Positions 20,265 through 29,196 of a stretch of DNA of 64,000 bases are shown here, one piece after another. Origin of the DNA: Klebsiella aerogenes KCTC 2190. GTDB taxonomy: Bacteria > Pseudomonadota > Gammaproteobacteria > Enterobacterales > Enterobacteriaceae. Where the stretch lies: assembly GCF_000215745.1 (NCBI RefSeq), contig NC_015663.1, forward strand, positions 2,542,001 to 2,606,000. Direction: 5' to 3'. The position numbers were made by a program, and so were the translations under genes. Within the stretch, counting starts at the first letter, position 1, and every line of letters starts with the position of its first letter. The notes below the pieces were generated by a model, which saw only the letters and a list, made by a program, of their open reading frames with translations, had not been told where the DNA came from and searched no databases.

Positions 20265-21051
20265 GAAGAAAAGTAACGATAGCATCGGCAAAACGCTGCT
20301 GGTGGTGCTGGTGCTTTGTCTGGTGTGCTCCATTGTGGTCGCCGGTTCCGCCGTGGGCCTCAAGTCGCGTCAGCAGGAACAACGCGCGCTGGATAAACAG
20401 CGCAATATCCTGGCGGTCGCCGGCCTGATGCAGCAGGGGATGGATGCTGACGCGGTGGCAGAAACCTTCGCCGCGCGTATTACCCCTCGGCTGGTTAATC
20501 TGGCGACCGGCGAACTGCTGGATAAAGACCCGGGTAAATTTAATCAGGCCCAGGCGCTGAAAGATCCGCAGCAGAGCATCGCGCTCGACGCCAGCCAGGA
20601 TCCGGCCGGGATTAAACGCCGCAGCAACCTGGCGGAAATTTACCTGGTGCGTGACGCGCAGCAGCAGATTCAGGAAGTCGTGCTGCCTATCTATGGCAAT
20701 GGCCTGTGGTCAATGATGTACGCCTTCGTGGCGCTGGATGTCGATGGGCGCACGGTGAAAGGCATTACTTACTACGATCAGGGCGAAACGCCGGGGCTGG
20801 GCGGCGAGGTGGAAAACCCGAACTGGCGTCAGCAGTTTGTCGGTAAGCAGGTGCTGGATGACAACGGCATGCCGTCGTTGAAGGTGGTAAAAGGCGGCGC
20901 GCGCGCAGGCGATCTCCACGCGGTTGATGGTTTATCCGGCGCCACGCTGACGTCAAACGGCGTGCAGCATAGCTTTGATTTCTGGATGGGCGAACTGGGC
21001 TTTGGTCCGTTCCTGAAAAAGGTTCGTGAGGGAGAGCTGAATAATGGCTGA
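20257..21051 (+). CDS. nqrC: Na+-translocating NADH:quinone reductase subunit C
   Basis: This 264-residue subunit has one N-terminal transmembrane helix (about 13-35) and a large periplasmic FMN-binding domain. The flavinylation motif SGATLTS places the FMN on Thr230. The GTG at 20257 was chosen because GCGGAGGA lies 6-7 nt upstream and the family begins MAxKK; the open frame extends further up inside nqrB. Its stop overlaps the nqrD start by 8 nt. Confidence 0.95.
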   Translation: MAEKKSNDSIGKTLLVVLVLCLVCSIVVAGSAVGLKSRQQEQRALDKQRNILAVAGLMQQGMDADAVAETFAARITPRLVNLATGELLDKDPGKFNQAQALKDPQQSIALDASQDPAGIKRRSNLAEIYLVRDAQQQIQEVVLPIYGNGLWSMMYAFVALDVDGRTVKGITYYDQGETPGLGGEVENPNWRQQFVGKQVLDDNGMPSLKVVKGGARAGDLHAVDGLSGATLTSNGVQHSFDFWMGELGFGPFLKKVREGELNNG

Positions 21052-21682
21052 ACAGAGCGATATGAAAGAGGTGAAGCGCGTGCTGGTGGGGCCGCTTATC
21101 GCCAATAACCCCATCGCCCTGCAGGTGCTCGGCGTCTGCTCCGCGCTGGCGGTGACCACCAAACTGGAAACCGCCTTCGTGATGACCATTGCGGTGACGC
21201 TGGTAACGGCGTTTTCCAGCATGTTTATCTCTATGATTCGCCACCATATTCCCAATAGCGTGCGCATCATCGTACAGATGGCGATCATCGCCTCGTTGGT
21301 TATCGTGGTGGATCAGCTGCTGCGGGCTTTCGCCTATGAGACCTCTAAGCAGCTGTCGGTGTTCGTCGGACTTATCATCACGAACTGTATCGTGATGGGG
21401 CGTGCCGAAGCTTATGCCATGAAATCGCCGCCGCTGGCCAGCTTTATGGATGGTATCGGTAACGGTCTCGGTTACGGCGCGATCCTGATTATCGTCGGTT
21501 TCCTGCGCGAGCTTATCGGCAGCGGGAAGCTGTTCGGTATCACCGTACTGGAAACGGTGCAGAACGGCGGCTGGTATCAGCCGAACGGCCTGTTCCTGCT
21601 GGCGCCGAGCGCGTTCTTCATTATCGGTTTGCTGATTTGGGCCCTGCGTAGCTGGAAGCCTGAACAGCAGGAAAAGGAGTAA
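21044..21682 (+). CDS. nqrD: Na+-translocating NADH:quinone reductase subunit D
   Basis: This 212-residue membrane subunit has six predicted transmembrane helices. NqrD and NqrE form a pseudo-symmetric pair that houses an intramembrane 2Fe-2S centre; the [12 protein letters not shown] segment near residue 113 carries one conserved cysteine. The start overlaps nqrC (ATGGCTGA). Confidence 0.95.
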   Translation: MAEQSDMKEVKRVLVGPLIANNPIALQVLGVCSALAVTTKLETAFVMTIAVTLVTAFSSMFISMIRHHIPNSVRIIVQMAIIASLVIVVDQLLRAFAYETSKQLSVFVGLIITNCIVMGRAEAYAMKSPPLASFMDGIGNGLGYGAILIIVGFLRELIGSGKLFGITVLETVQNGGWYQPNGLFLLAPSAFFIIGLLIWALRSWKPEQQEKE

Positions 21683-21688
21683 CCGATC

Positions 21689-22285
21689 ATGGCTCATTAC
21701 ATTAGCCTGTTTGTCCGCGCGGTGTTTGTTGAGAACATGGCGCTGGCGTTCTTCCTCGGGATGTGTACCTTCCTCGCGGTGTCGAAAAAGGTCTCCACCG
21801 CGTTTGGCCTCGGCGTTGCGGTCACGGTGGTGCTGGGTCTTGCTGTACCGATCAACAACCTGGTCTATAACCTGGTACTGCGCGACGGCGCATTGATGGA
21901 AGGCGTAGATCTCAGCTTCCTTAACTTCATCACCTTTATCGGGGTAATTGCGGCGCTGGTGCAAATTCTTGAGATGATCCTCGATAAGTACTTCCCGGCA
22001 CTCTATAACGCGTTAGGGATCTTCCTGCCGCTTATCGCCGTTAACTGCGCTATTTTCGGCGGCGTGTCGTTTATGGTGCAGCGCGATTACAACTTCCCGG
22101 AATCGATTGTTTACGGCTTTGGTTCCGGCATCGGCTGGATGCTGGCGATTGTCGCGATGGCGGGAATCCGCGAAAAAATGAAGTACGCCAACGTGCCCGC
22201 CGGTCTGCGCGGGTTAGGGATCACCTTTATCACCACCGGACTGATGGCGCTGGGCTTTATGTCATTCTCCGGTGTGCAGCTATAA
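21689..22285 (+). CDS. nqrE: Na+-translocating NADH:quinone reductase subunit E
   Basis: This 198-residue membrane subunit is the partner of NqrD in binding the intramembrane iron-sulfur centre. Conserved cysteines are visible in [11 protein letters not shown] near residue 26 and in [11 protein letters not shown] near 120. GGAG lies 9 nt before the ATG and 6 nt separate it from nqrD. Confidence 0.95.
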   Translation: MAHYISLFVRAVFVENMALAFFLGMCTFLAVSKKVSTAFGLGVAVTVVLGLAVPINNLVYNLVLRDGALMEGVDLSFLNFITFIGVIAALVQILEMILDKYFPALYNALGIFLPLIAVNCAIFGGVSFMVQRDYNFPESIVYGFGSGIGWMLAIVAMAGIREKMKYANVPAGLRGLGITFITTGLMALGFMSFSGVQL

Positions 22286-22297
22286 GGGCGGAAAAGT

Positions 22298-23521
22298 ATG
22301 GAAATTATTCTTGGCGTGGTGATGTTCACGCTGATCGTGCTGGTCCTGTCGGGGCTTATCCTGGTGGCGCGCTCGAAGCTGGTGAACGCGGGCGACGTGG
22401 TTATTGAAATCAATAACGAAGCGGATAAACAGATCCGCACGCCGGCGGGCGACAAACTGCTGAACACGCTCTCCAGCAACGGTATCTTCGTCTCTTCCGC
22501 CTGCGGCGGCGGCGGCTCCTGCGGCCAGTGCCGGGTGACCATCAAAGAAGGCGGCGGCGATATTCTGCCGACAGAGCTTTCGCATATCACCAAACGCGAA
22601 GCCAAAGAAGGGTGCCGCCTGGCCTGCCAGGTGGCGGTGAAGCAGAATATGAAAATTGAGCTGCCGGAAGAGATTTTCGGCGTGAAAAAATGGGAGTGCG
22701 AGGTTATCTCTAATGATAACAAAGCGACCTTCATTAAAGAGCTCAAATTACGGGTGCCGGATGGTGAAGCGGTGCCGTTCCGCGCCGGCGGTTATATTCA
22801 GATCGAATGCCCGTCGCATAAAGTGGCCTATGCAGACTTTGATATTCCCGATGAATATCGCTCAGACTGGGACAAGTTCAACCTGTTCCGCTATGTCTCT
22901 GAGGTGAAAGAGCCGACCCTGCGCGCCTACTCGATGGCTAACTATCCGGAAGAGGAGGGCATCATTATGCTCAACGTGCGTATCGCCACGCCGCCGCCGA
23001 AGGTTCCGGATGCGCCGCCGGGGATAATGTCGTCCTATATCTGGTCGCTGAAGCCTGGCGATAAGGTGACGATTTCCGGGCCGTTTGGCGAGTTCTTTGC
23101 CAAAGAGACCGATGCCGAGATGGTGTTTATCGGCGGCGGCGCGGGCATGGCGCCGATGCGTTCGCACATCTTTGACCAGCTTAAGCGCCTGCACAGCACG
23201 CGTAAAATCAGCTTCTGGTACGGCGCGCGTTCGCTGCGCGAAATGTTCTATGACGATGAGTTTGAACAGCTGGCGCGCGAAAACCCCAATTTTACCTTCC
23301 ACGTCGCGCTCTCCGATCCGCTGCCGGAAGATAACTGGACCGGGCATACGGGCTTTATCCATAATGTTCTGTATGAAAACTATCTGCGCGACCATCCGGC
23401 GCCGGAAGATTGCGAGTTCTATATGTGCGGGCCGCCGGTGATGAACGCCGCGGTGATTAAAATGCTCAAAGACCTGGGCGTCGAAGATGAGAACATCATG
23501 CTCGACGACTTTGGAGGCTGA
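22298..23521 (+). CDS. nqrF: Na+-translocating NADH:quinone reductase subunit F
   Basis: This 407-residue subunit takes electrons from NADH. An N-terminal membrane anchor (about 3-24) is followed by a plant-type 2Fe-2S ferredoxin domain with Cys69, Cys75, Cys78 and Cys110. An FAD domain follows (RAYSMANY near 210) and then an NADH-binding domain ([13 protein letters not shown] near 275, MCGPPVM near 375). Its TGA overlaps the nqrM start. Confidence 0.96.
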   Translation: MEIILGVVMFTLIVLVLSGLILVARSKLVNAGDVVIEINNEADKQIRTPAGDKLLNTLSSNGIFVSSACGGGGSCGQCRVTIKEGGGDILPTELSHITKREAKEGCRLACQVAVKQNMKIELPEEIFGVKKWECEVISNDNKATFIKELKLRVPDGEAVPFRAGGYIQIECPSHKVAYADFDIPDEYRSDWDKFNLFRYVSEVKEPTLRAYSMANYPEEEGIIMLNVRIATPPPKVPDAPPGIMSSYIWSLKPGDKVTISGPFGEFFAKETDAEMVFIGGGAGMAPMRSHIFDQLKRLHSTRKISFWYGARSLREMFYDDEFEQLARENPNFTFHVALSDPLPEDNWTGHTGFIHNVLYENYLRDHPAPEDCEFYMCGPPVMNAAVIKMLKDLGVEDENIMLDDFGG

Positions 23522-23739
23522 TGATGTGGACGGTATTTGTCGCGACCTTTGTGATTTTTGCGCTGGTGATCCTCGGCATGTCCCTGGGCTACCTGGTGAA
23601 GCGTAAGAGTATTCAAGGCAGCTGCGGCGGGATCTCCTCGCTGGGGCTGGAGAAAGTCTGCGACTGTCCGGAACCGTGCGATGCGCGTAAGAAACGTCTC
23701 GCCCGCGAGGCGCAGCGCCAGCAGCAGCGCATTCTCTAA
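23521..23739 (+). CDS. nqrM: Na+-NQR maturation protein NqrM (DUF539)
   Basis: This 72-residue protein has one N-terminal transmembrane helix (about 4-26) and a four-cysteine cluster, Cys35, Cys47, Cys49 and Cys53, in a GSCGG...VCDCPEPCD arrangement. NqrM is known to be required for Na+-NQR assembly, probably by supplying iron for the NqrD/E centre. Two ATG codons stand in tandem; the one at 23524 has the better spacing (6 nt) to GGAGG at 23513-23517 and would give 71 residues. The C-terminal tail is rich in Arg and Gln. Confidence 0.92.
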   Translation: MMWTVFVATFVIFALVILGMSLGYLVKRKSIQGSCGGISSLGLEKVCDCPEPCDARKKRLAREAQRQQQRIL

Positions 23740-23768
23740 TGCGCCGACGGTGCTACGCTTGCGTTTTT

Positions 23769-23792
23769 CAGGCCGCTTTCGCGGCCTTTTTT
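23769..23792 (+). terminator. Terminator of the nqr operon
   Basis: GGCCGC and GCGGCC form a 6-bp stem around TTTC, followed by six T residues. It lies 31 nt after nqrM. Confidence 0.85.
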
Positions 23793-23795
23793 ATC

Positions 23796-24656
23796 TTACT
23801 GCCAGTTTTTCGCCTGCGCCGGAGAATCCACCATCACGCCGTCGGCGCCTAATTCTTTCGCCGTTCGATAATCTTCCGCGCTATTGATGCCGAAGAAAAT
23901 GATGTGGGCCTGGCCCTGCGAGCGGAAGCAATCCATCGCCTCTTTATCCCAGGTGAGCGTCGCCGGAGAAACGCCTTCACCAAGGGTAAACTTCTCGACT
24001 ACCTCCACCTTGCGCTTTAGTTCCAGCCCGTACCACTTATCGCCATCGCGCTGGCTGTCTTGCTGGCACTGGTGGCTGAGCGAAACGTTTGCAAGCCTGG
24101 TTCGGGTTTCGCTGCGGCTAACAAAGCGGGGGATCGGTTGCGGCAGAGCGGCGATATAGCGGTCTTCGGTGGAATAAACCCGTACCCGGTCGAGGCTATG
24201 GGTATTTTTTAACACCTCCAGCAGGCGTTCGCCCATCACCGCCGGATCGGCATCCGGTGATTTTATATCGATGTAGAAGAAGGTCTGCGGCCACTGCTGC
24301 AGCACGCTTTGTAAGGTCGGGATCGTGGCCTGCTTGCCGCGCCACGGATGGCTGTCATCGCCCCATTTCCAGCCGGCATCGACTTTTGCCAGCTCGGCGG
24401 CGGTTAAGCTTGAGACCTTGCCCTCGGCGTTGGTCAGGGCGGAGAGATCGCTTGAGCGATAGAGCACCGGTACGCCATCGCGGCTTAGCTGTACCGTGAC
24501 CCAGATGGCCTGCGCGTGGTTTTCCAGCGCCAGTTTGATGGCCGGTAGGGTGTTTTCCGGCGCATCGCCGGTACCGCCGCGGTGGGCAATCAGCTGCGGA
24601 TTGGCGAAAACGCTGCCGGTCGCCAGCAGACAGAGTACCGTGAGTATTTTCTTCAT
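23796..24656 (-). CDS. GDPD-fold exported protein with degenerate metal site
   Basis: This 286-residue protein has a signal peptide (cleavage near residue 19, SVFA). It belongs to the glycerophosphodiester phosphodiesterase family: HRGGTGDAPENTLPA at 25-39 keeps the first histidine, His25, and Glu34. The next motif, normally ELDV with two metal-binding carboxylates, reads WVTV at 52-55, and the following His-Asp reads Arg67-Ser68. Catalysis of the usual kind is therefore unlikely. The start at 24656 has AGGAAG 8 nt upstream; a longer frame begins at 24677. The role is unknown and may be binding rather than hydrolysis. Confidence 0.8.
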   Translation of the reverse strand: MKKILTVLCLLATGSVFANPQLIAHRGGTGDAPENTLPAIKLALENHAQAIWVTVQLSRDGVPVLYRSSDLSALTNAEGKVSSLTAAELAKVDAGWKWGDDSHPWRGKQATIPTLQSVLQQWPQTFFYIDIKSPDADPAVMGERLLEVLKNTHSLDRVRVYSTEDRYIAALPQPIPRFVSRSETRTRLANVSLSHQCQQDSQRDGDKWYGLELKRKVEVVEKFTLGEGVSPATLTWDKEAMDCFRSQGQAHIIFFGINSAEDYRTAKELGADGVMVDSPAQAKNWQ

Positions 24657-24784
24657 GATTGTATCTTCCTGATTCATTATTTAAATGTATGAAAATAAAG
24701 GTGATTTGTTTCACTTTTATGTTGTAACAGCTTTTTTGGCGGTTGAATTAAAAAAGAATAAAATTTGCGTGTAGTTTTGCTATG

Positions 24785-24800
24785 CTGTATGGGTATACAG
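24785..24800 (+). promoter_or_regulatory. LexA box of dinB
   Basis: CTGTATGGGTATACAG matches the SOS box CTGT-N8-ACAG. It lies 15 bp before the dinB start. LexA control of dinB is established in E. coli. Confidence 0.9.
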
Positions 24801-24814
24801 TGTTGGGCAAGGCG

Positions 24815-25870
24815 ATGCGTAAAATTATCCATGTCGATATGGACTGCTTCTTCGCAGCGGTGGAAATGCGTGACAACCCGGCGTTGCGCGATATCCCCAT
24901 TGCAATCGGCGGCAGTCGGGTACAACGTGGCGTGATTAGTACCGCGAACTATCCTGCGCGTAAGTTTGGCGTGCGCAGCGCGATGCCGACGGCGACGGCG
25001 CTTAAACTGTGTCCGCACCTCACGCTGCTGCCGGGGCGCTTTGATGCCTACAAAGAAGCCTCGAACCACATCCGCGAAATTTTCTCCCGCTATACCTCGT
25101 TAATCGAGCCGCTGTCGCTGGATGAAGCCTACCTTGACGTGAGCGACAGCGTACACTGCCACGGCTCTGCCACGCTGATGGCCCAGGAGATCCGCCAGAC
25201 CATCGAGCGTGAACTGAATCTCACCGCTTCAGCGGGCGTGGCGCCGGTAAAATTCCTCGCTAAAATTGCCTCAGATATGAACAAGCCGAATGGCCAGTTC
25301 GTCATTGCCCCGCATCAGGTGGCGGAGTTTGTGCGGTCTCTGCCGCTGGCGAAAATTCCCGGCGTCGGGAAGGTGTCGGCGGCGAAGCTGGAAAATATGG
25401 GGCTGCGTACCTGTGGCGACGTGCAAAACAGCGATCTGGCGATGCTGCTTAAACGTTTTGGTAAGTTTGGCCGTATCCTGTGGGAGCGCAGCCACGGCAT
25501 TGACGAGCGCGAAATCCATAACGATCGTCAGCGTAAATCGGTCGGCGTCGAGCGCACTCTGGCGGAAGATATTCATGAGTGGTCAGACTGCGAAGCGATT
25601 ATCGAAAATCTCTATCCCGAGCTGGAACGCCGTCTGGCGAAGGTAAAACCGGATCTACTGATCGCGCGTCAGGGCATTAAACTGAAGTTTAACGATTTCC
25701 AGCTCACTACTCAGGAGCACGTCTGGCCGCGGTTAAACAAAGAGGATTTAATCGCGACCGCGCGCAACGCCTGGCTTGAGCGTCGGGGCAGCCGCGGCGT
25801 GCGGCTGGTGGGGTTACACGTGACGCTGCTCGACCCACAGCTCGAACGACAACTGGTACTTGGACTATAA
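24815..25870 (+). CDS. dinB: DNA polymerase IV (Y family)
   Basis: This 351-residue translesion polymerase, the length of E. coli DinB, is SOS-induced. The catalytic carboxylates are Asp8 (HVDMDCFF), Asp103 and Glu104 (SLDEAYLD). Phe13 is the steric-gate residue that excludes ribonucleotides. Helix-hairpin-helix (KIPGVGKVSAAKL), little-finger and C-terminal clamp-binding (QLVLGL) segments are present. The ATG at 24815 fits the family; the frame open from 24782 overlaps the LexA box. yafP follows after 2 nt. Confidence 0.96.
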   Translation: MRKIIHVDMDCFFAAVEMRDNPALRDIPIAIGGSRVQRGVISTANYPARKFGVRSAMPTATALKLCPHLTLLPGRFDAYKEASNHIREIFSRYTSLIEPLSLDEAYLDVSDSVHCHGSATLMAQEIRQTIERELNLTASAGVAPVKFLAKIASDMNKPNGQFVIAPHQVAEFVRSLPLAKIPGVGKVSAAKLENMGLRTCGDVQNSDLAMLLKRFGKFGRILWERSHGIDEREIHNDRQRKSVGVERTLAEDIHEWSDCEAIIENLYPELERRLAKVKPDLLIARQGIKLKFNDFQLTTQEHVWPRLNKEDLIATARNAWLERRGSRGVRLVGLHVTLLDPQLERQLVLGL

Positions 25871-25872
25871 CG

Positions 25873-26334
25873 ATGTTAACGATCAGGGCGTATGTAGAAG
25901 ATGATTTTCCGGCGCTGTGCGCCATTTTTTTGCGTGCGGTTAAAGAGACCGCCAGCCGGGATTATTCTCCCGCGCAAATTGCCGCCTGGGCGCAGGTTGA
26001 TGAATCCCGCTGGCGGCAGAAATTTGCGCATTCGCAAGTGCTGGTGGCGGTTATTAATAATCAGCCGGTTGGATTTATCACTGTCGTTAATGATTATATC
26101 GACCTCTTTTTCGTCTCGCCGGATTATACCCGTCGTGGAATCGGTCATGCGCTCATCGGGGCGGTCTGCGCCAGCCTTCCGGGAAAGATATTGTCGGTTG
26201 ATGCGAGCATAACGGCACGATCCAGTTTTCTTCGCCAGGGATTTCGTGTCGTCGCTGAGCAGCGAGTAGAATCGCGTGGAGAGTGGTTCACTAACTATCG
26301 AATGGAAAAACGCGGTTCGGGTAAGGCTGAATAG
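25873..26334 (+). CDS. yafP: GNAT-family N-acetyltransferase YafP
   Basis: This 153-residue acetyltransferase has the acetyl-CoA-binding motif VSPDYTRRGIGHALI at about 81-95. It is nearly contiguous with dinB and so belongs to the same SOS operon. In E. coli, dinB and yafP are separated by the yafN-yafO antitoxin-toxin pair, which is absent here. E. coli YafP has been linked to responses to genotoxic nitro compounds; the substrate here is inferred to be similar but is not shown. Confidence 0.88.
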   Translation: MLTIRAYVEDDFPALCAIFLRAVKETASRDYSPAQIAAWAQVDESRWRQKFAHSQVLVAVINNQPVGFITVVNDYIDLFFVSPDYTRRGIGHALIGAVCASLPGKILSVDASITARSSFLRQGFRVVAEQRVESRGEWFTNYRMEKRGSGKAE

Positions 26335-26701
26335 ATACAGTTATCGGTTTGCGACTTTTTTGGTCCGGGAAAAACACGTGTTTTGTGTTAATTCAGAGCA
26401 CATTGCGCTCCCGATATTTCTTCTGCGTTATGGCTTTCCTGGCGCAGGGAGCGCACAGGGGGCGGCCAGTCGCCGCCGCCCCCTGTACCCCCGGGCTCTG
26501 GCCGCCAAAATCGCCACTTCGTGGTACCTTCGACTTATCCCTGCAGGCTTCGGGTCGGGCCGAGGCAGCGTCCGTGCAAAACACGGCCCTCAGCCCGCAT
26601 CCATGCGGGCTGCCCCGGCCTGCCGGGAACGTCTCAGCGATTTTGAGGCCACCAACACCGGCAGTTTCAGTAGCCACGGGTACAGGGTAGAGGCCACGAA
26701 C

Positions 26702-26735
26702 CGTAGGCCGGATAAGGCGTAGCCGCCATCCGGCG
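26702..26735. repeat. REP element 1
   Basis: The sequence GCCGGATAAGGCGTAGCCGCCATCCGGCG is the classic enterobacterial REP palindrome with its internal GCGTAGCCGC spacer. Confidence 0.85.
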
Positions 26736-26763
26736 CGAAAGTGGCTCTTTACCCGCGGTTATT

Positions 26764-26796
26764 GCCCGGCGGCGCGTTGCGCCTTATCCGGGCTAC
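26764..26796. repeat. REP element 2, inverted
   Basis: GCCCGGCGGCGCGTTGCGCCTTATCCGGGC is a REP unit in the opposite orientation to its neighbours, which is the BIME arrangement. Confidence 0.82.
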
Positions 26797-26812
26797 CAAA
26801 CTGCACATTACT

Positions 26813-26854
26813 GTAGCCGGCGTAGGTCGGGTAAGGCGTTAGCCGCCACCCGAC
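26813..26854. repeat. REP element 3
   Basis: GTCGGGTAAGGCGTTAGCCGCCACCCGAC is a third REP palindrome with the spacer GGCGTTAGCCGC. Together the three units form a BIME cluster about 150 bp long downstream of pepD. Confidence 0.82.
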
Positions 26855-26885
26855 AAAACAGGTCATCACCGGGGCCGGAGGCACA

Positions 26886-26908
26886 ACCGGCGGCATAGCG
26901 CCGCCGGT
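26886..26908 (-). terminator. Hairpin after pepD
   Basis: ACCGGCGGC at 26886-26894 pairs with GCCGCCGGT at 26900-26908, 8 nt past the pepD stop. No U tract follows on the minus strand, so termination may be weak or the stem may protect the mRNA 3' end. Confidence 0.5.
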
Positions 26909-26915
26909 ATAGGGC

Positions 26916-28373
26916 TTACTTAGCCGGAATAGCTTTCAGCAGTTCGGTCAGCAGCGTCCAGTACTGGCCGACGCTCTCGATATGAACCTGCTCATCCGGG
27001 GAGTGCGGGCCGGTAATGGTCGGGCCGATGGAAACCATGTCCATGTCCGGATACGGTTTTTTGAACAGACCGCATTCCAGGCCAGCGTGGATAATTTGAA
27101 TGTTCGGCGTCTTGTTGAACAGACGCTGATAGGTCTCGCGCACCAGGTGCATAACCGGAGAGTTGGCATCCGGCTGCCAGCCTGGGTAAGCGCCTTTGGC
27201 TTCGGTTTTCGCCCCGGCCAGTTTGCCCAGCGAATCCAGCATGCTGACGACATAGTCTTTACCGCTGTCGATCAGCGAGCGAATCAGGCAGTGGATCTGT
27301 ACGTTGTCGTCGGTCATGGTGACGACGCCGACGTTCAGCGAAGTTTCAACCACGCCTTTGGCGACGTCGGAGTTGCGGATCACGCCGTTCGGCGTCGCGT
27401 TCAGCAGGCGCACGAAACCGTCGCGGGAAGCCTGAGTCAGCGCCGCTTTATCGTTCGCGACCGCTTCCAGCAGGACGACCAGATTCTTCTCTTTGGCCGC
27501 CAGTTCGTTTTTCAGGATATCCTGGTAAGTATTCACCAGCGCTTTCAGCGCATCCGCTTTGTCCGCGGCGACGGCGACGGTCGCGAAGGCTTCACGCGGG
27601 ATAGCGTTACGCAGCGTACCGCCGTTGAAATCGACCAGACGCAGATCCAGTTTATCGGCATGGCCCGCCAGGAAGCGCGCCAGCAGCTTGTTAGCGTTGC
27701 CCAGGCCGACGTGGATTTCACCGCCGGAGTGGCCGCCTTTTAAGCCTTTCAGGGTCAGTTTAAAGCTCTGGAAACCGGCTGGAATCGCTTCGCGAGTCAG
27801 CGCCAGGTTAGAGGTGAAATCGATACCGCCGGCGCAACCCATGTAGATTTCGCCTTCTTCTTCCGAATCGGTATTGATCAGGATATCCGCCTGCAGCCAG
27901 TTGGCCTGTAGACCGAACGCGCCATCCATACCGGCTTCTTCGGTCATGGTCAGCAGCACTTCCAGCGGGCCGTGGGCAACGCTATCGTCGGCCAGCACCG
28001 CCAGCGCGGAGGCCATACCAATGCCGTTATCCGCGCCCAGGGTGGTGCCGCGCGCTTTGACCCATTCGCCGTCGATGTACGGCTGGATCGGGTCTTTAGT
28101 GAAGTCGTGGACGGTATCGTTATTTTTCTGCGGCACCATATCGAGGTGCGCCTGCAGAACTACCGGCTTGCGGTTTTCCATACCGGCAGTCGCGCCTTTA
28201 CGAATCAGAATGTTGCCAACCTGGTCGCGTTCCGCGTGTAAGCCTTTCTCTTTTGCCCAACCCATGATGTGCTCGGCGAGCTGTTCTTCGTGATAGGACG
28301 GGTGTGGGATGGAGCAAATTTTGGCAAAAATATCCCAAAGCGGTTGCGGGGATAATTGAGACAATTCAGACAC
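26916..28373 (-). CDS. pepD: Aminoacyl-histidine dipeptidase (peptidase D, carnosinase)
   Basis: This 485-residue cytosolic dipeptidase of family M20 hydrolyses Xaa-His and other dipeptides using a dinuclear zinc site. Metal-site segments are QAHLDMVPQK near 80, LGADNGIGMA near 119, TMTEEAGMDG near 149 and NTDSEEEGE near 173. The C-terminal HAGLECGLF segment carries the last ligand. The GTG at 28373 was chosen: AAGGAG lies 7 nt upstream and the length equals the E. coli protein. It is divergent from gpt. Confidence 0.95.
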   Translation of the reverse strand: MSELSQLSPQPLWDIFAKICSIPHPSYHEEQLAEHIMGWAKEKGLHAERDQVGNILIRKGATAGMENRKPVVLQAHLDMVPQKNNDTVHDFTKDPIQPYIDGEWVKARGTTLGADNGIGMASALAVLADDSVAHGPLEVLLTMTEEAGMDGAFGLQANWLQADILINTDSEEEGEIYMGCAGGIDFTSNLALTREAIPAGFQSFKLTLKGLKGGHSGGEIHVGLGNANKLLARFLAGHADKLDLRLVDFNGGTLRNAIPREAFATVAVAADKADALKALVNTYQDILKNELAAKEKNLVVLLEAVANDKAALTQASRDGFVRLLNATPNGVIRNSDVAKGVVETSLNVGVVTMTDDNVQIHCLIRSLIDSGKDYVVSMLDSLGKLAGAKTEAKGAYPGWQPDANSPVMHLVRETYQRLFNKTPNIQIIHAGLECGLFKKPYPDMDMVSIGPTITGPHSPDEQVHIESVGQYWTLLTELLKAIPAK

Positions 28374-28630
28374 GATGAGTCTCCTTACAGTCACCTGCAA
28401 AAGTCGTTTACAGGTCGAGGGTTAGCAATAAGATTCACTACAAGCTCGGGCTTGCGCGATGTGGTTGAGAATACCACTTTCCGCGCGCTCTGCTAGTGTA
28501 AAGCACGCAAAAAGCGTTGCCGGAGGCGCTTAATACTGGTTTTTAGCGCGTCAGGTCTCTATAATCTCGCGCAACCATTTTCCCCCTCGAACAATATTTA
28601 AGCCGTTATACACAGGCTGGGACAATTCAC

Positions 28631-29089
28631 ATGAGCGAAAAATACGTCGTCACCTGGGACATGTTGCAGATTCACGCCCGCAAACTGGCAAGCCGTCTGC
28701 TGCCGGTTGAACAATGGAAAGGCATCATTGCCGTTAGCCGTGGCGGTCTGGTACCGGGAGCTTTACTGGCGCGTGAACTGGGTATTCGTCATGTTGATAC
28801 CGTATGTATCTCTAGCTACGATCACGACAACCAGCGCGAACTGAAAGTACTGAAGCGCGCTGAAGGCGATGGCGAAGGTTTCATCGTTATTGATGACCTG
28901 GTCGATACCGGCGGCACCGCCGTCGCTATTCGCGAAATGTATCCTAAAGCACACTTTGTCACCATTTTCGCTAAGCCGGCGGGCCGTCCGCTGGTTGATG
29001 ATTATGTGGTTGATATCCCGCAGGATACCTGGATTGAACAGCCGTGGGATATGGGCGTCGTCTTCGTCCCGCCAATCGCTGGCCGTTAA
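28631..29089 (+). CDS. gpt: Xanthine-guanine phosphoribosyltransferase
   Basis: This 152-residue purine salvage enzyme transfers ribose 5-phosphate from PRPP to guanine, xanthine or hypoxanthine at the membrane periphery. The PRPP loop is [14 protein letters not shown] at about 84-97. The pyrophosphate loop [15 protein letters not shown] lies near 36-50, and the purine-binding WIEQPWDMG segment near the end. Gene length and order match E. coli. A strong terminator follows. Confidence 0.96.
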   Translation: MSEKYVVTWDMLQIHARKLASRLLPVEQWKGIIAVSRGGLVPGALLARELGIRHVDTVCISSYDHDNQRELKVLKRAEGDGEGFIVIDDLVDTGGTAVAIREMYPKAHFVTIFAKPAGRPLVDDYVVDIPQDTWIEQPWDMGVVFVPPIAGR

Positions 29090-29111
29090 TTCCCGCCAAT
29101 CGTGAATAATT

Positions 29112-29145
29112 ACCACGCCCGGTTATGCCGGGCGTGGTTTTTTTT
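29112..29145 (+). terminator. Terminator of gpt
   Basis: ACCACGCCCGG pairs with CCGGGCGTGGT around TTATG and runs into a T tract of eight or more. Confidence 0.93.
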
Positions 29146-29196
29146 ACCCTGACGCGGGTTACAATAGCGAAAGCAGCAACATGATGGAGGCGGCAC

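Larger units (their letters stand above)
26335..26915. other. Long non-coding block with strong dyads and REP elements
   Basis: These 581 bp between yafP and pepD contain no supported gene. The first 350 bp are very GC-rich and hold two strong hairpins: ACAGGGGGCGG at 26455-26465 with CCGCCCCCTGT at 26476-26486, and CAGCCCGCAT at 26591-26600 with ATGCGGGCTG at 26603-26612. The right part is a REP cluster (26702-26854). Open frames of 90-150 codons cross the GC-rich part on both strands, but none has a ribosome-binding site. Confidence 0.6.

Noticed and set aside
20765..21964. A 399-codon minus-strand frame across nqrC, nqrD and nqrE
   Set aside because: It is a shadow of three real membrane-protein genes. 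The product is unnaturally rich in His, Arg and Gln, as is usual for antisense frames of such genes.
24743..24793. A sigma-70 promoter for dinB
   Set aside because: Candidate hexamers (TTGCGT, TATGCT) do not combine with an acceptable spacing, so only the LexA box was annotated.
26276..26722. Frames of 113 and 148 codons in the GC-rich block downstream of yafP
   Set aside because: No Shine-Dalgarno sequence, overlap with yafP and a REP element, and low-complexity composition. A faint likeness to phage leader-type sequences was noted but is too weak to annotate.
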